Shown here: positions 8,724-17,199 of the stretch, piece after piece | Position numbering within the stretch: the stretch's first letter is position 1 | Layout: each line of letters starts with the position of its first letter | Assembly: GCA_934217675.1 (NCBI GenBank) | Contig: CAKQCV010000034.1 | Location: forward strand, 1 to 26,461 | DNA: 26,461 nt | Direction of reading: 5' to 3' | Origin: an uncultured Prevotella sp. | GTDB taxonomy: Bacteria; Bacteroidota; Bacteroidia; Bacteroidales; Bacteroidaceae | Notes under the pieces: generated by a model | Databases searched by the model: none | Told to the model about the DNA's origin: nothing | The model's input: only the letters and a program-made list of their open reading frames with translations | Translations under genes and position numbers: made by a program

Positions 8724-8836
8724 GCGCCACTTGCGCCACTTGCGCCATTGCGCCAAATACAGAAAATACAGTAAAAACCCCATTTTTAGCTATTTTGGCG
8801 TAATTGGCGCAATGGCGCAAGTGGCGCAAGTGGCGC
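8724..8836. repeat. Perfect 33-bp inverted repeat of GCGCCACTT units
   Basis: The left arm (8724-8756) consists of two GCGCCACTT units, then GCGCCATT and GCGCCAA. The right arm (8804-8836) is its exact reverse complement. The loop is 47 bases and carries one further TGGCG unit at 8796-8800, giving four units on the left and five on the right. The arms are GC-rich in an AT-rich setting. A transcript would form a very stable hairpin, but there is no U-run after it, so it is not a standard terminator. The iterated unit resembles protein-binding iterons or the trace of a small mobile repeat. Function unknown. Confidence 0.9.
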
Positions 8837-9056
8837 AAACTCAAAAAAAGAGATTTACGGAAAAACGTCTCCAAACAGGTATAAATCCACACCTGTATGC
8901 TCGGCAACCTTTGAAAGGAAAAGGTGGCAGCTCTCCATTGCTTTGCTCACGGTTTAACATTGGATAGATGCCTTCTTTACAGGAAAGGGCAAGAGGGTGC
9001 CGCACTTAGAACGTATGCTCAAACGGTTTGAAATCTAAATCCGAAATTGAATAAAT

Positions 9057-9091
9057 ATGCCTCCGGTAGTCGAAAGACCAACCGGAGGCAT
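9057..9091 (-). terminator. Intrinsic terminator of the PNGase F-like gene
   Basis: An 11-bp stem (9057-9067 with 9081-9091, core GCCTCCGGT/ACCGGAGGC) with a 13-base loop lies 25 bases after the stop codon at 9117. On the minus strand it is followed by TATTTA. The T-run is modest but the stem is strong. Confidence 0.75.
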
Positions 9092-9116
9092 TATCATATC
9101 TGTCAGCTATTAAAAA

Positions 9117-10514
9117 TTACAACTTTATTTTCTTTGTCACAATAATACCATTCGTCAACTCTACACTTATAAGATAAACACCCGACTGTGCTGCTGAAAC
9201 ATTCAAAGTCTTAGAACATTCATTCTCGCAAATCAGTTTACCTTGCAAATCACGAAGTTCCATAGTTACAATACCCTCAGAAGAATTTGCCGTCAACACC
9301 TTACCATAAAGTGTCAAAGTTAGGTCTTGCTTTGCAACATCATTCTTCACTTCTGTGATACCAGTTATGACACCTTGGGTAAGTCCTTGGAAAAATATAG
9401 AAACCGGAATATCACCCTGCTTTCCATTAAACACAGCATCAGGCACACTTATTCTCACTTTATGCGTTCCTGCCTTAACGGCACCAAGGTCAATAATGCG
9501 ATTGTCAATAACATCACCCGGACACCAATTGCTGAACGACTGCCATTTGGCATCACTCATTTTGAAGTAGCCATAAATTCCATTCGCCTGAGTGTTATAT
9601 TTACGGAATGGTTCACAAGATGTTCTTCCTGGCTTATATGTAAGAGCAAGTTCATCATCTACATATATATAATGCCAACGGCGATTATACTCTTCGCCAC
9701 CGGAATTAGCTCCATGATTTGAAGTAACGACCACCAACATTCCGCTGGCAACATCTTTCGGAACCTCAAACGTGTAAGTCTTTGTCGTTTTTCCTATCGT
9801 ATCCGTAGCATTCTCATTATAATTATTCAGATTATGTGCGATATATTCAGGATTCTTTATAACGATTGGCACTATTACATCATCATCAGTCTCCACTCCC
9901 TGATTTGTTTTCAATGTAGAGAATTTCAATGTTCCCTTGAACACATCACTACGCCCTGCACATCCTGAAATTTGCTCATTTGCGGCATACGGCACTCCAA
10001 ACAACTCGTATTCAACCCAGAAATCATATTTTTCACGAAGCTCTCTATCACGGAACAGATAACTCAAATATGGTATTTTATATTCGTAAGGAACAGTATC
10101 CGGCTTTTTATTCTTGTTCATAAACGGTGTAATGAAACGCCCAATCTCTATTCTTTTCACATCGTCGGGTTTATATGTTTCCTGTCCCTTAGGAACGAAA
10201 GCTATATTAATGTTGCCTATACGGTCGTAGTTGTCGCAACAAGCTCTCACACTGACGTGCATTTCAAGACTGTCTCCAATCTGATTCAGCTGTTCTTCCG
10301 ACATCTTCACCGCATACAATGATGTACGGTGACGAAGAATCCCGTCCAACGTAGGGTCTTCCGGATTATTTTCTACTAAATAGCCGTCATAAAATGTAAC
10401 ATCATCAAAAAGTGTCAATGTATCACGCTTCTGATCTTCTGCATTAACATTGGCGGATATTGTCAACATTGACAATACTAATCCTGCATTTCTAAAAATC
10501 TTCTTTAACTTCAT
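9117..10514 (-). CDS. PNGase F-like secreted glycoamidase with T9SS-type C-terminal sorting tail, 465 residues
   Basis: Likely removes N-glycans from glycoproteins by cleaving the Asn-linked amide, outside the cell. An N-terminal signal peptide ends near ANVNA (residue 25). The body matches the two-jelly-roll PNGase F of Elizabethkingia at its diagnostic places: CCDNYDRIGN (93-100), where D97 aligns with catalytic Asp60; IEIGRFITPF (122-131); DFWVEYELFG, where E168 aligns with Glu118; SGGEEYNRRW, where E275 aligns with Glu206; and NWCPGDVIDNRI (329-340). The region from 385 on (ITEVKNDV...GVYLISVELTNGIIVTKKIKL) looks like a type A T9SS sorting domain, so export and surface attachment are inferred. 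It stands opposite an adhesin-like gene that has the same kind of tail. Alignment was by eye; overall similarity to true PNGase F is moderate. Confidence 0.82.
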   Translation of the reverse strand: MKLKKIFRNAGLVLSMLTISANVNAEDQKRDTLTLFDDVTFYDGYLVENNPEDPTLDGILRHRTSLYAVKMSEEQLNQIGDSLEMHVSVRACCDNYDRIGNINIAFVPKGQETYKPDDVKRIEIGRFITPFMNKNKKPDTVPYEYKIPYLSYLFRDRELREKYDFWVEYELFGVPYAANEQISGCAGRSDVFKGTLKFSTLKTNQGVETDDDVIVPIVIKNPEYIAHNLNNYNENATDTIGKTTKTYTFEVPKDVASGMLVVVTSNHGANSGGEEYNRRWHYIYVDDELALTYKPGRTSCEPFRKYNTQANGIYGYFKMSDAKWQSFSNWCPGDVIDNRIIDLGAVKAGTHKVRISVPDAVFNGKQGDIPVSIFFQGLTQGVITGITEVKNDVAKQDLTLTLYGKVLTANSSEGIVTMELRDLQGKLICENECSKTLNVSAAQSGVYLISVELTNGIIVTKKIKL

Positions 10515-10537
10515 TTTATACCTATTATTATTACGTG

Positions 10538-10568
10538 CAAAGTTAATACTTTATTGGCAATAGCACAA
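10538..10568 (-). promoter_or_regulatory. Promoter of the PNGase F-like gene
   Basis: On the minus strand TTG (10568-10566), a 20-base spacer and TAACTTTG (10545-10538) form a near-canonical Bacteroidetes promoter. The -7 box lies 23 bases before the ATG at 10514, giving a short leader. Confidence 0.65.
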
Positions 10569-10669
10569 GAATAAAGCGCCCTTTATCTTTCCTTTTGCCA
10601 TAAAAACGGCACAGAACTCCTACAAAAAGTACATATATTATATTTTATTTCCATTTTAATGTCATATTA

Positions 10670-10701
10670 TTTGTTTATTGTCATTTATTTTGTATATTTG
10701 C
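10670..10701 (+). promoter_or_regulatory. Canonical promoter of the adhesin-like gene
   Basis: TTTG (10670-10673), a spacer of exactly 19 bases and TATATTTGC (10693-10701) match both the -33 and -7 consensus of the Bacteroidetes primary sigma factor. The ATG at 10771 lies about 60 bases downstream. This rules out the earlier ATG at 10678, which falls inside the promoter. Confidence 0.8.
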
Positions 10702-10770
10702 AAGGTATATTTAACTATCAAACCAAATTTTATACTAATATTTTTAACAATACAAAGAAAGGGCTATAAT

Positions 10771-13700
10771 ATGAGGAAGAAATTACTATTTACTTTATTT
10801 GCCTTATTCTCTTTGTTGCCGCTTGTCACACAAGCTGCAACATGGTCGTTTGAATGGGATAAGTCAAAAAAAGACGGTGGGCAAGGATTCTATAATTTTG
10901 GTACTGCCTATACAGATAAAGATGTGTATACAACCGAACTTAACGGCCTGATGTGGAACGCATCTGCAGAGGGTACGAAAGTATATGCCTACACAACAAA
11001 AATGGGACAGTATATCGGTTCAACCGAAAAGCCACCCACAAGTGCGAAACTGTGGACCAATGATTTGGCTGGCAATGTGAAAGCTGTCAAAGTAACAGCA
11101 CGCGTGAAAGACGATAAATGTGCTGGAAATGTTGCTGTAAGCGTAAACGACAAAAGCTACATTTGTGCCGGCAATACGTCTGCAACACTAACTGGTTCAT
11201 TAGCAGAATATGAATTCAAAGTTGCTGATACTGATGCGCAGGAAGGAAAAATAGAGATATCGCTTAACCAAACAAGTGATACTAAAGGACCGCTCTACAT
11301 AAAGAAGATAGAGATTGAATACGAGGTTGCTGCATCCAATGTGCTTGCTCCAGTATTTACTCCTGCTGCAGGAACATACGACGAGCCACAAACCGTGACT
11401 CTGAAGTCTATGGCAACTACTGATGTGATACGTACTATTTTCTATACTACCGACGGCAGCAATCCTAAAGCTGAGAACGGAACACGCAAGACGTATACAG
11501 AACCTTTAAACATTGCAGAAACTACAACGCTGAAAGCGGTTGTTATGGAAGGCAACGAATATAGTGATGTTGTAGAAGCAAAATACATTATACGCAAAGA
11601 TCCACAACTCAGCTTCTACAAACAAAACATCACTTTGGTTTCAGGCGAAGAGGGGTATGCCGATTTGCTCAATCCCAATAAGCTATCGCCAATAACTTAC
11701 AAGTCATCGCAATGGGATGTATGCTCTGTTGACGACAAGGGACTACTTGCTTCATCGTATGTAACACAGACTCAAACCGTAATAATAACTGCATCTTTTG
11801 ACGGGAATGAGGAATACAAGGCTGGAGAGGCAAAAATGTTTGTCACCGTAGAGGCTAAACAACCTTTAAAGACTCCTGTAGTAACACCGATGGGAGGTAC
11901 ATTCGAGGCACCTGTAGAAGTTACGGTATCTACAGATGACGAGAATGCCGTTACTATATGGTATTCTACCAAGGCTAAGAATGCTGAAGAATTTGAGGAA
12001 GACTACACTAAGAGCACGATTGTAGAGGGTAAATCAACATCATTTACAATTGACAAATCGTGCACGCTATACGTAATGACCAGAGGATACAATCAAAATA
12101 GCGAAATTGTATCTGTACAGTTTGTTGTCAACGAGCCATTGAAAGCCGACTTCACTACCGACAAGGCAACATCTGCATACTATGATCAAGAGTTTGATTC
12201 TGCCGAGGGCATGACAGACTGGACTGCAGGAGACGGATGGAAGCTGAGCGACAACAACTTTAAATCTATAAAAGCTGATGATGTAACATCCATAGCTATC
12301 AATTATGACGCCCAGAATAGTGGAAGCACTAATCTTACAAGTCCTGAACTTTACATAGAGAAAGGCAGTAGCGTGGAGTTTTATGCCTACTTCCAAGCTA
12401 TTTATCTGATTTACGGGAAATGGACTTTCGATGTTATAGACACAGAGAACAACGAGAGCAAAACACTGCTTAACGCTTTTGACTGGGCACAAGACAATGC
12501 CTACACTGGTCCGAACTGGAACAAATTCTCTTTCGACCTTTCTGAATATGCCGGCAAGAAGGTGAAGTTTGTATTTAATTACCCATTCGGAGGCGAGGAT
12601 CTTGCCATAGACGGTTTCAGACTTGTAACCGAAAACCAAACCGCAGCAGAGACTATAAATATTTTTGAAGGAGAAAGTATACAGTTTAAGAGTCTTGCTA
12701 AAGGCAACCCTGAATCAATAGAATGGTCATTCCCTGGCAGCGAGACAGAATCGTCAACAGATGCCAACCCAACGGTTAAATACAACAAGGCTGGAACATA
12801 CGATGTTGCACTCACAGTGAAACGTGGTGGCGAAAGCGACAGAATTGAGCGTAAAGGATTCATCGTTGTATCACAGAAAGCTCCTACTGCTCTCATCGGA
12901 TTGCCAGAAGAAGGATACGAATCTCCATGGGTTGGCGTGTTTGTTCCTACAAATGTACCTGTTACATTCCGCGACTTGTCTACCGGAAATCCTACCGAAT
13001 GGAATTGGGTATTCCAATTTGCCGACAAGGAAACAAGCACAGAACAAAATCCTACTGTCACTTTTATAAAGAAAGGAACCGTAAGCGTTGGTCTGACAGC
13101 AAAGAACGCTGCTGGTCAAAGCAACGACGTTCTCCAATATGCCATTCAGGCTGGTGGTGCTCAAGATGTATGGAATATAAGCAGCGAAGAGAATCAGAAG
13201 ATTGAAAAGATTCAACTTGGATGGTATGGTAACTATGCCGGATCAAACTGGCTGGGAATTGAAAAGTTTGCTGAAAAGTATAAGGCACCGCTTGCAGATG
13301 CTACAATAAGCAAGGTTGGAGTATACTTTGCATCTACAACTTCGATTGATCCAGACTTTGACATCAAGTTAACTCTAAATGCTGTTGCCGAAAACGGAGA
13401 ACCTGGCGAGGAGCTTGCATCTACAAGCGTAAAAGCTGGCGACTTGAGAAATGATGACGAGTATTATATTGCAACAACTTTCAATTTCAGCAATGCAGTA
13501 AATCTGAAGAAGGGTGAAGAATTTTTCGTAACGGTTGGTCCGTTCCCTAACGCTCAATTGGAAACATCACCTTACACCTCTGACGACATCGCTATTCTTT
13601 GTCTGCGCCGTGGCGAAGGCAAGAAGAACACGGCATGGCAGCTTGTTGAGGACCAAGACAACAACGGCAATGGACTTGGCACATATAAATGGTTTGCCAA

Positions 13701-13914
13701 CACTGACGACCCTACATCTATCGCCATTACTCCTTGTCTGGAATATACCGACGGCACAACAGGTATAGATTCTGCCGACAACACTGTCAAGAAGAATGTT
13801 GACATAAAATCTATATACAGCATCAGCGGACAACAGATAAGTGCGCCTGTTAGCGGAAGTATATATATCGTGAAATATTCTGATGGTACATGCCGAAAGA
13901 TTATGTGGAAGTAA
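10771..13914 (+). CDS. Secreted multidomain adhesin-like protein with PKD and chitobiase-C-like domains and a T9SS tail, 1047 residues
   Basis: Cell-surface binding protein; no catalytic domain is recognised. Order of parts: signal peptide (1-22, MRKKLLFTLFALFSLLPLVTQA); a beta-rich domain starting ATWSFEW (23-190); a chitobiase/hexosaminidase C-terminal-like domain (about 193-274, FTPAAGTYDEPQTV, FYTTDGSNP); a second similar domain (about 368-455, VTPMGGTFEAPVEV, IWYSTKA); a jelly-roll resembling cleaved-adhesin/MAM modules (about 460-625, FDSAEGMTDWTAGDGW, NWNKFSFDLSEYAGKKV); two PKD domains (about 628-702 and 704-790, NPTVKYNKAGTYDVALTV and NPTVTFIKKGTVSVGLTA); an unassigned beta-rich region; and a C-terminal sorting-type tail (from about 985, IYSISGQQI...GSIYIVKYSDG). 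The start at 10771 is supported by the signal peptide and promoter. It diverges from the PNGase F-like gene and may hold glycoprotein substrates at the surface; that link is inference. Confidence 0.82.
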   Translation: MRKKLLFTLFALFSLLPLVTQAATWSFEWDKSKKDGGQGFYNFGTAYTDKDVYTTELNGLMWNASAEGTKVYAYTTKMGQYIGSTEKPPTSAKLWTNDLAGNVKAVKVTARVKDDKCAGNVAVSVNDKSYICAGNTSATLTGSLAEYEFKVADTDAQEGKIEISLNQTSDTKGPLYIKKIEIEYEVAASNVLAPVFTPAAGTYDEPQTVTLKSMATTDVIRTIFYTTDGSNPKAENGTRKTYTEPLNIAETTTLKAVVMEGNEYSDVVEAKYIIRKDPQLSFYKQNITLVSGEEGYADLLNPNKLSPITYKSSQWDVCSVDDKGLLASSYVTQTQTVIITASFDGNEEYKAGEAKMFVTVEAKQPLKTPVVTPMGGTFEAPVEVTVSTDDENAVTIWYSTKAKNAEEFEEDYTKSTIVEGKSTSFTIDKSCTLYVMTRGYNQNSEIVSVQFVVNEPLKADFTTDKATSAYYDQEFDSAEGMTDWTAGDGWKLSDNNFKSIKADDVTSIAINYDAQNSGSTNLTSPELYIEKGSSVEFYAYFQAIYLIYGKWTFDVIDTENNESKTLLNAFDWAQDNAYTGPNWNKFSFDLSEYAGKKVKFVFNYPFGGEDLAIDGFRLVTENQTAAETINIFEGESIQFKSLAKGNPESIEWSFPGSETESSTDANPTVKYNKAGTYDVALTVKRGGESDRIERKGFIVVSQKAPTALIGLPEEGYESPWVGVFVPTNVPVTFRDLSTGNPTEWNWVFQFADKETSTEQNPTVTFIKKGTVSVGLTAKNAAGQSNDVLQYAIQAGGAQDVWNISSEENQKIEKIQLGWYGNYAGSNWLGIEKFAEKYKAPLADATISKVGVYFASTTSIDPDFDIKLTLNAVAENGEPGEELASTSVKAGDLRNDDEYYIATTFNFSNAVNLKKGEEFFVTVGPFPNAQLETSPYTSDDIAILCLRRGEGKKNTAWQLVEDQDNNGNGLGTYKWFANTDDPTSIAITPCLEYTDGTTGIDSADNTVKKNVDIKSIYSISGQQISAPVSGSIYIVKYSDGTCRKIMWK

Positions 13915-13935
13915 ACTTGGTTTTATATTATTGAT

Positions 13936-13967
13936 AAAGGACACACCGGTTCGCCAGTGTGTCCTTT
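13936..13967 (+). terminator. Intrinsic terminator of the adhesin-like gene
   Basis: An 11-bp stem AAAGGACACAC (13936-13946) with its complement (13957-13967) has a 10-base loop and is followed by TTTATTTATTT. It lies 22 bases after the stop codon. Confidence 0.9.
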
Positions 13968-13998
13968 TATTTATTTGGCAAGTAATAAAGAAGTTAAT

Positions 13999-14063
13999 AA
14001 CAATAATTGTAGTTCTTATAACAATAAGGAACCATGGCCATAACAAGAACTTGTTAACTTTGC
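13999..14063 (+). promoter_or_regulatory. GH97 promoter with paired 21-bp-spaced operator half-sites
   Basis: The -7 box TAACTTTGC lies at 14055-14063, 33 bases before the ATG. No -33 TTTG is present. Instead two similar half-sites, AACAATAATTGTAG (13999-14012) and AACAATAAGGAACCA (14020-14034), start 56 and 35 bases upstream of the -7 box, 21 bp apart. The same geometry recurs before the GH43, GH35 and heparinase-like genes, so this is a candidate binding site for the AraC-type output domain of the HTCS encoded at 20160-24242. Confidence 0.6.
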
Positions 14064-14095
14064 AACAAATTACTAACTATTCATATATTTAAACA

Positions 14096-16063
14096 ATGAA
14101 ACAAAAAAGATTTTATTCTTTAGCCTTGTCGATATGCTTTATCAGCTTGTCGCAAGTGGCAAATGCCGAGAGAAATAAAATTGCTTCACCTGACGGCAAA
14201 CTTGTTGTCACAACAGAGGACATCGATGGGGAACTGTTTTACACCGTGGACTATAACGGAAAGAGAATGATGGAGAAGTCAAGACTCGGACTTGAAAGCA
14301 GTATTGGAGACTTCTCCCAAAAGCTGAAGTACAAATCTGTTAACACACAAAAAATCAGCAAGAGATACGAGATGCGGTCAACAAAAGCGTCTACCGTAGA
14401 CTATAAAGCCAACCAAATGAATGTTACTTATACAAACGCCAAGAACATTCCAATGACAATAACCTTCAATGTTGCCAACAATGATATAGCTTTTCGCTAT
14501 TCTTTCGTACAGCAGGGCGACAACAGGCACATCATTATAAATAAAGAGAAAACGGCTTTCAACTTGCCACAGCAAACTACCACGTTCCTTTCTCCACAGT
14601 CAGACCCAATGATTGGATGGAAACGCACAAAGCCAAGCTACGAAGAGGAATACACTCCGGATGCACCACTCACTGCAAAATCAAAATACGGAAGAGGCTA
14701 TACTTTCCCATGTCTATTTCATATCGGCAACGACGGATGGGTTCTTGTTAGCGAGACTGGCACACGTAGCAATTATCCAGGATGCCGCATTGCCGACTAC
14801 GACAAAGAGAAAGGCTATGAGATTGCATTTCCGATGAAAGAGGAATGTGACGGCATTGGCTCAAACAACGCTGTATTTGCATTGCCTGGAAGTACACCTT
14901 GGCGCACAATCACAGTGGGAGAATCGTTGAAGCCAATTGTGGAAACAACAGTTCCTTTTGATGTAGTTGACCCTCTTTACGAGGCATCAGAACAGTACAA
15001 GCCAGGACGATACACATGGAGCTGGCTGATATGGCAAGACAATTCTGCCAACTATGACGACCAGAAACAATTCGTCGACCTCTCGGCTGCTATGGGCTAT
15101 GAGTATGTATTGGTTGACGGATTATGGGACGACCAAACCGGCAGGGAGCGCATTGCCGAGCTTAGCCGCTATGCTCAGAGTAAAGGGGTGCATCTTATGT
15201 TATGGTATAACAGTAATGGAACTGAAAATGATGCACCACAAGGTCCACACAACTGTATGGACAAATCCATCGAACGAAAAAAAGAAATGGCATGGATGAA
15301 GAGCATCGGAGTGAAGGGAATAAAGGTTGACTTCTTCGGTGGTGACAAGCAACACACAATGCAGCTGTATGAAGATATATTGAGCGATGCCAATGATTAT
15401 GGGATACAATGCATTTTCCATGGTTGCACTCTGCCAAGGGGATGGGAAAGAATGTTCCCTAACTATGTGTCGAGCGAGGCTGTGCTTGCTTCCGAAAACG
15501 TGTTCTTTACTGAGCACCATGCAAAGAAAGAGGGATTTGAACTTACCATGCATCCTTTCTGCCGCAATGCTGTTGCCGCCATGGATTGGGGAGGAACAAT
15601 AATGAACCGCTACATGTCGCGCGACAACAAGAGTCGTCACCGTCGCTACACTTCTGACGTGTTTGAAATGGCTGCTGCTGTAGTCAACCAGGCAAGTATT
15701 AATTGTATAGCCATGTATCCCAACAACCTAAAAGAATTGCCGCAGCACGAGATTGACTTCCTTAAAGGCGTGCCCACTACATGGGACGAAACACGATTCA
15801 TTGATGGCTATCCTGGCAAATATGTCGTTATGGCACGCAGGCATGGTGGCGAGTGGTTTGTAGCTGGTCTCAATGGTACAGACAAAGCAATAAATATGAC
15901 TGTTAATTTAGAGATGCTGTCTGGAAAGACCGTAAATTACTATTACGAAACACCTGACAAGAACAGTCTTTGGCATAAATCACATGTAAAGAAGCTGAAT
16001 ATAAGCAAAAACGGCAAGATTAAAATATCTATGCAACCAAACGGTGGCTGCATCTTGCACTAA
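14096..16063 (+). CDS. Glycoside hydrolase family 97, retaining type, probable alpha-galactosidase, 655 residues
   Basis: Periplasmic enzyme that removes terminal alpha-linked hexose, most likely galactose. A signal peptide (1-24, ending VANA) is followed by the GH97 N-terminal beta-sandwich (SPDGKLVVTTEDIDGELFYTV onward, to about 290), the TIM barrel (about 300-565: RYTWSWLIWQDNSANYDDQKQFVDLSAAMGYEYVLVDGLWD) and a C-terminal beta domain. GIKVDFFGGDKQ places an Asp (D412) where the retaining member BT1871 has its nucleophile Asp415, and E461 in NYVSSEAV fits the acid/base. SusB-like inverting members instead use Glu bases at other positions. This favours alpha-galactosidase over alpha-glucosidase, by inference. 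It is transcribed alone, between two terminators, from a promoter with the shared operator. The length is close to that of the family. Confidence 0.88.
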   Translation: MKQKRFYSLALSICFISLSQVANAERNKIASPDGKLVVTTEDIDGELFYTVDYNGKRMMEKSRLGLESSIGDFSQKLKYKSVNTQKISKRYEMRSTKASTVDYKANQMNVTYTNAKNIPMTITFNVANNDIAFRYSFVQQGDNRHIIINKEKTAFNLPQQTTTFLSPQSDPMIGWKRTKPSYEEEYTPDAPLTAKSKYGRGYTFPCLFHIGNDGWVLVSETGTRSNYPGCRIADYDKEKGYEIAFPMKEECDGIGSNNAVFALPGSTPWRTITVGESLKPIVETTVPFDVVDPLYEASEQYKPGRYTWSWLIWQDNSANYDDQKQFVDLSAAMGYEYVLVDGLWDDQTGRERIAELSRYAQSKGVHLMLWYNSNGTENDAPQGPHNCMDKSIERKKEMAWMKSIGVKGIKVDFFGGDKQHTMQLYEDILSDANDYGIQCIFHGCTLPRGWERMFPNYVSSEAVLASENVFFTEHHAKKEGFELTMHPFCRNAVAAMDWGGTIMNRYMSRDNKSRHRRYTSDVFEMAAAVVNQASINCIAMYPNNLKELPQHEIDFLKGVPTTWDETRFIDGYPGKYVVMARRHGGEWFVAGLNGTDKAINMTVNLEMLSGKTVNYYYETPDKNSLWHKSHVKKLNISKNGKIKISMQPNGGCILH

Positions 16064-16085
16064 CAAAACGAATATATTATGAATT

Positions 16086-16127
16086 AAAAAAGCGTCCCAG
16101 CTAATCACTTAGCCGGGACGTTTTTTT
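16086..16127. terminator. Bidirectional terminator between convergent GH97 and GH43 genes
   Basis: CGTCCC-A-GCTA (16093-16103) pairs with TAGC-C-GGGACG (16110-16120) with one internal mismatch. A run of seven T follows on the plus strand (16121-16127) and a run of A precedes it (16086-16091), giving a U-run on the minus transcript as well. It ends both genes. Confidence 0.9.
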
Positions 16128-16164
16128 ACGAGCCTCTGTAGACTCTCTTTCATGAAGCAAAATA

Positions 16165-17199
16165 TCAATTTTTCTTATTCCAATATTTCTCCAGCCGCGT
16201 GTATTCTTTCTTTGAAATCGGCAAGAAAGAACCATGCTGCGGATTGCTCACTCCTTTTATATCAACAGGAGAATGAAAATTGCGGAGATACTTGTCAGCC
16301 TTGCAAATACGATATTTTGTAGGATTTGAAGAATACTCTACGTAGCCTACACGCCATGTATCGTCGCCCGCAATTTGAAATGCCGAAGCTCCTTCACATT
16401 GCTTATTACCTTCAAACTTAACATAGTCTTTTGTATCCGGCTCCGGCCATGGTCCAGTCAGCTTATCAGAGTAAGTTGCAAATATACCTCTTTGTCCACC
16501 CTCTTTCTTTATCATCATGTGATATTTACCGTCGGATTTCACATATACGATATCAGCATCAATAGTGGCATATCCCCAATCGAAGAGCAATTGTGGCTTG
16601 GTAATCTTTGTAAATGTGCGGTCGGCATAAGAATAGAACACACGGTCATACTTATCCTCATTCTTATTCAAGAGCGAATAATATATGAAGTATCCCCCCT
16701 TTGTTCCATCTTTCCACACATAATCCTTGTCCCACATTACTTGTGGTGCCCACACTCTGCAGATACCGCCGTAATCCTTGTATACATCTGGAGTTTCCGG
16801 ATCGCAAAATATCCCAGGTCCTTTACGGAAATCAAATGTGACTGAAGTCCAATGGCACAGGTCACTACTCTTTAGCAAATCAATTCCGTAGTTATTCCAT
16901 TTGTGACTGTTAGCAACACACATGTCGGTTGTCACCATAACAAATTCCTTGCCGTTGTAAGAGCGATTGATGTAAGCATCTCGTGCTCCCCCCTCGATTC
17001 TTGAAAGAGCCTTTGTATCATAAACTTCATTACCGTCGTTAAGGTCATGCCAATTCTCTCCGTCGCGACTCAGTGCAAAAGCTGTCCATTCTCCCTTGCG
17101 GCTCATGTGACAATAAAGATAGCCATAAATATTCTTTGGCTGCGGCAATGCTGGAATAACAGCCAACATTGCGATAATAGATAAAATTATTCTCTTCAT
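16165..17199 (-). CDS. Glycoside hydrolase family 43-like protein, 344 residues
   Basis: Five-bladed beta-propeller exo-glycosidase, probably acting on arabinosyl, xylosyl or galactosyl side chains. A signal peptide (MKRIILSIIAMLAVIPALPQ) points to the periplasm. The GH43 signature residues can be traced: a base Asp in GGARDAYINR (D74), VWAPQVMWDKDY (149-160), the pKa-modulator Asp in ATIDADIVYVKSDGKYHM (D214 or D216), the acid Glu in QCEGASAF (E269) and the metal-ligand His in QHGSFLP (H322). The base Asp sits unusually far from the N-terminus because the chain opens with a blade IYGYLYCHMSRKGEWTAFALSRDG. The subfamily, and so the substrate, cannot be fixed by eye. It is convergent with GH97 and has its own promoter with the shared operator layout. 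Confidence 0.85.
   Translation of the reverse strand: MKRIILSIIAMLAVIPALPQPKNIYGYLYCHMSRKGEWTAFALSRDGENWHDLNDGNEVYDTKALSRIEGGARDAYINRSYNGKEFVMVTTDMCVANSHKWNNYGIDLLKSSDLCHWTSVTFDFRKGPGIFCDPETPDVYKDYGGICRVWAPQVMWDKDYVWKDGTKGGYFIYYSLLNKNEDKYDRVFYSYADRTFTKITKPQLLFDWGYATIDADIVYVKSDGKYHMMIKKEGGQRGIFATYSDKLTGPWPEPDTKDYVKFEGNKQCEGASAFQIAGDDTWRVGYVEYSSNPTKYRICKADKYLRNFHSPVDIKGVSNPQHGSFLPISKKEYTRLEKYWNKKN

Larger units (their letters stand above)
8657..9116. other. 460-base gene-free region after the metY-like gene
   Basis: It holds the 33-bp inverted repeat (8724-8836) and, at its right end, the terminator of the PNGase F-like gene. In between (8840-9050) there is about 200 bases of unassigned sequence that is less AT-rich than normal spacer here and contains small palindromes such as CCTTTGAAAGG near 8910. 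Two short frames run through the repeat (8674-8907 minus, 8731-8967 plus), but their products are low-complexity Arg-His-Leu or Ala-Gln-Val runs from the repeat units, so I do not call them genes. No riboswitch or tRNA fold is recognised. Confidence 0.6.

Noticed and set aside
8674..8967. Two short frames (77 and 78 codons) through the inverted repeat
   Set aside because: Their products are Leu-Arg-His or Ala-Gln-Val runs dictated by the GCGCCACTT units, they overlap on opposite strands, and no start signal is visible.
10678..10770. N-terminal extension of the adhesin-like protein from ATG 10678
   Set aside because: The extension lies inside the TTTG-N19-TATATTTGC promoter and would bury the signal peptide that starts at 10771.
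14011..14051. AGTTCTT/AAGAACT inverted repeat before GH97 as a repressor site
   Set aside because: Only 7 bp match across a 27-base gap in AT-rich DNA, not found before the other enzymes, so chance is likely.
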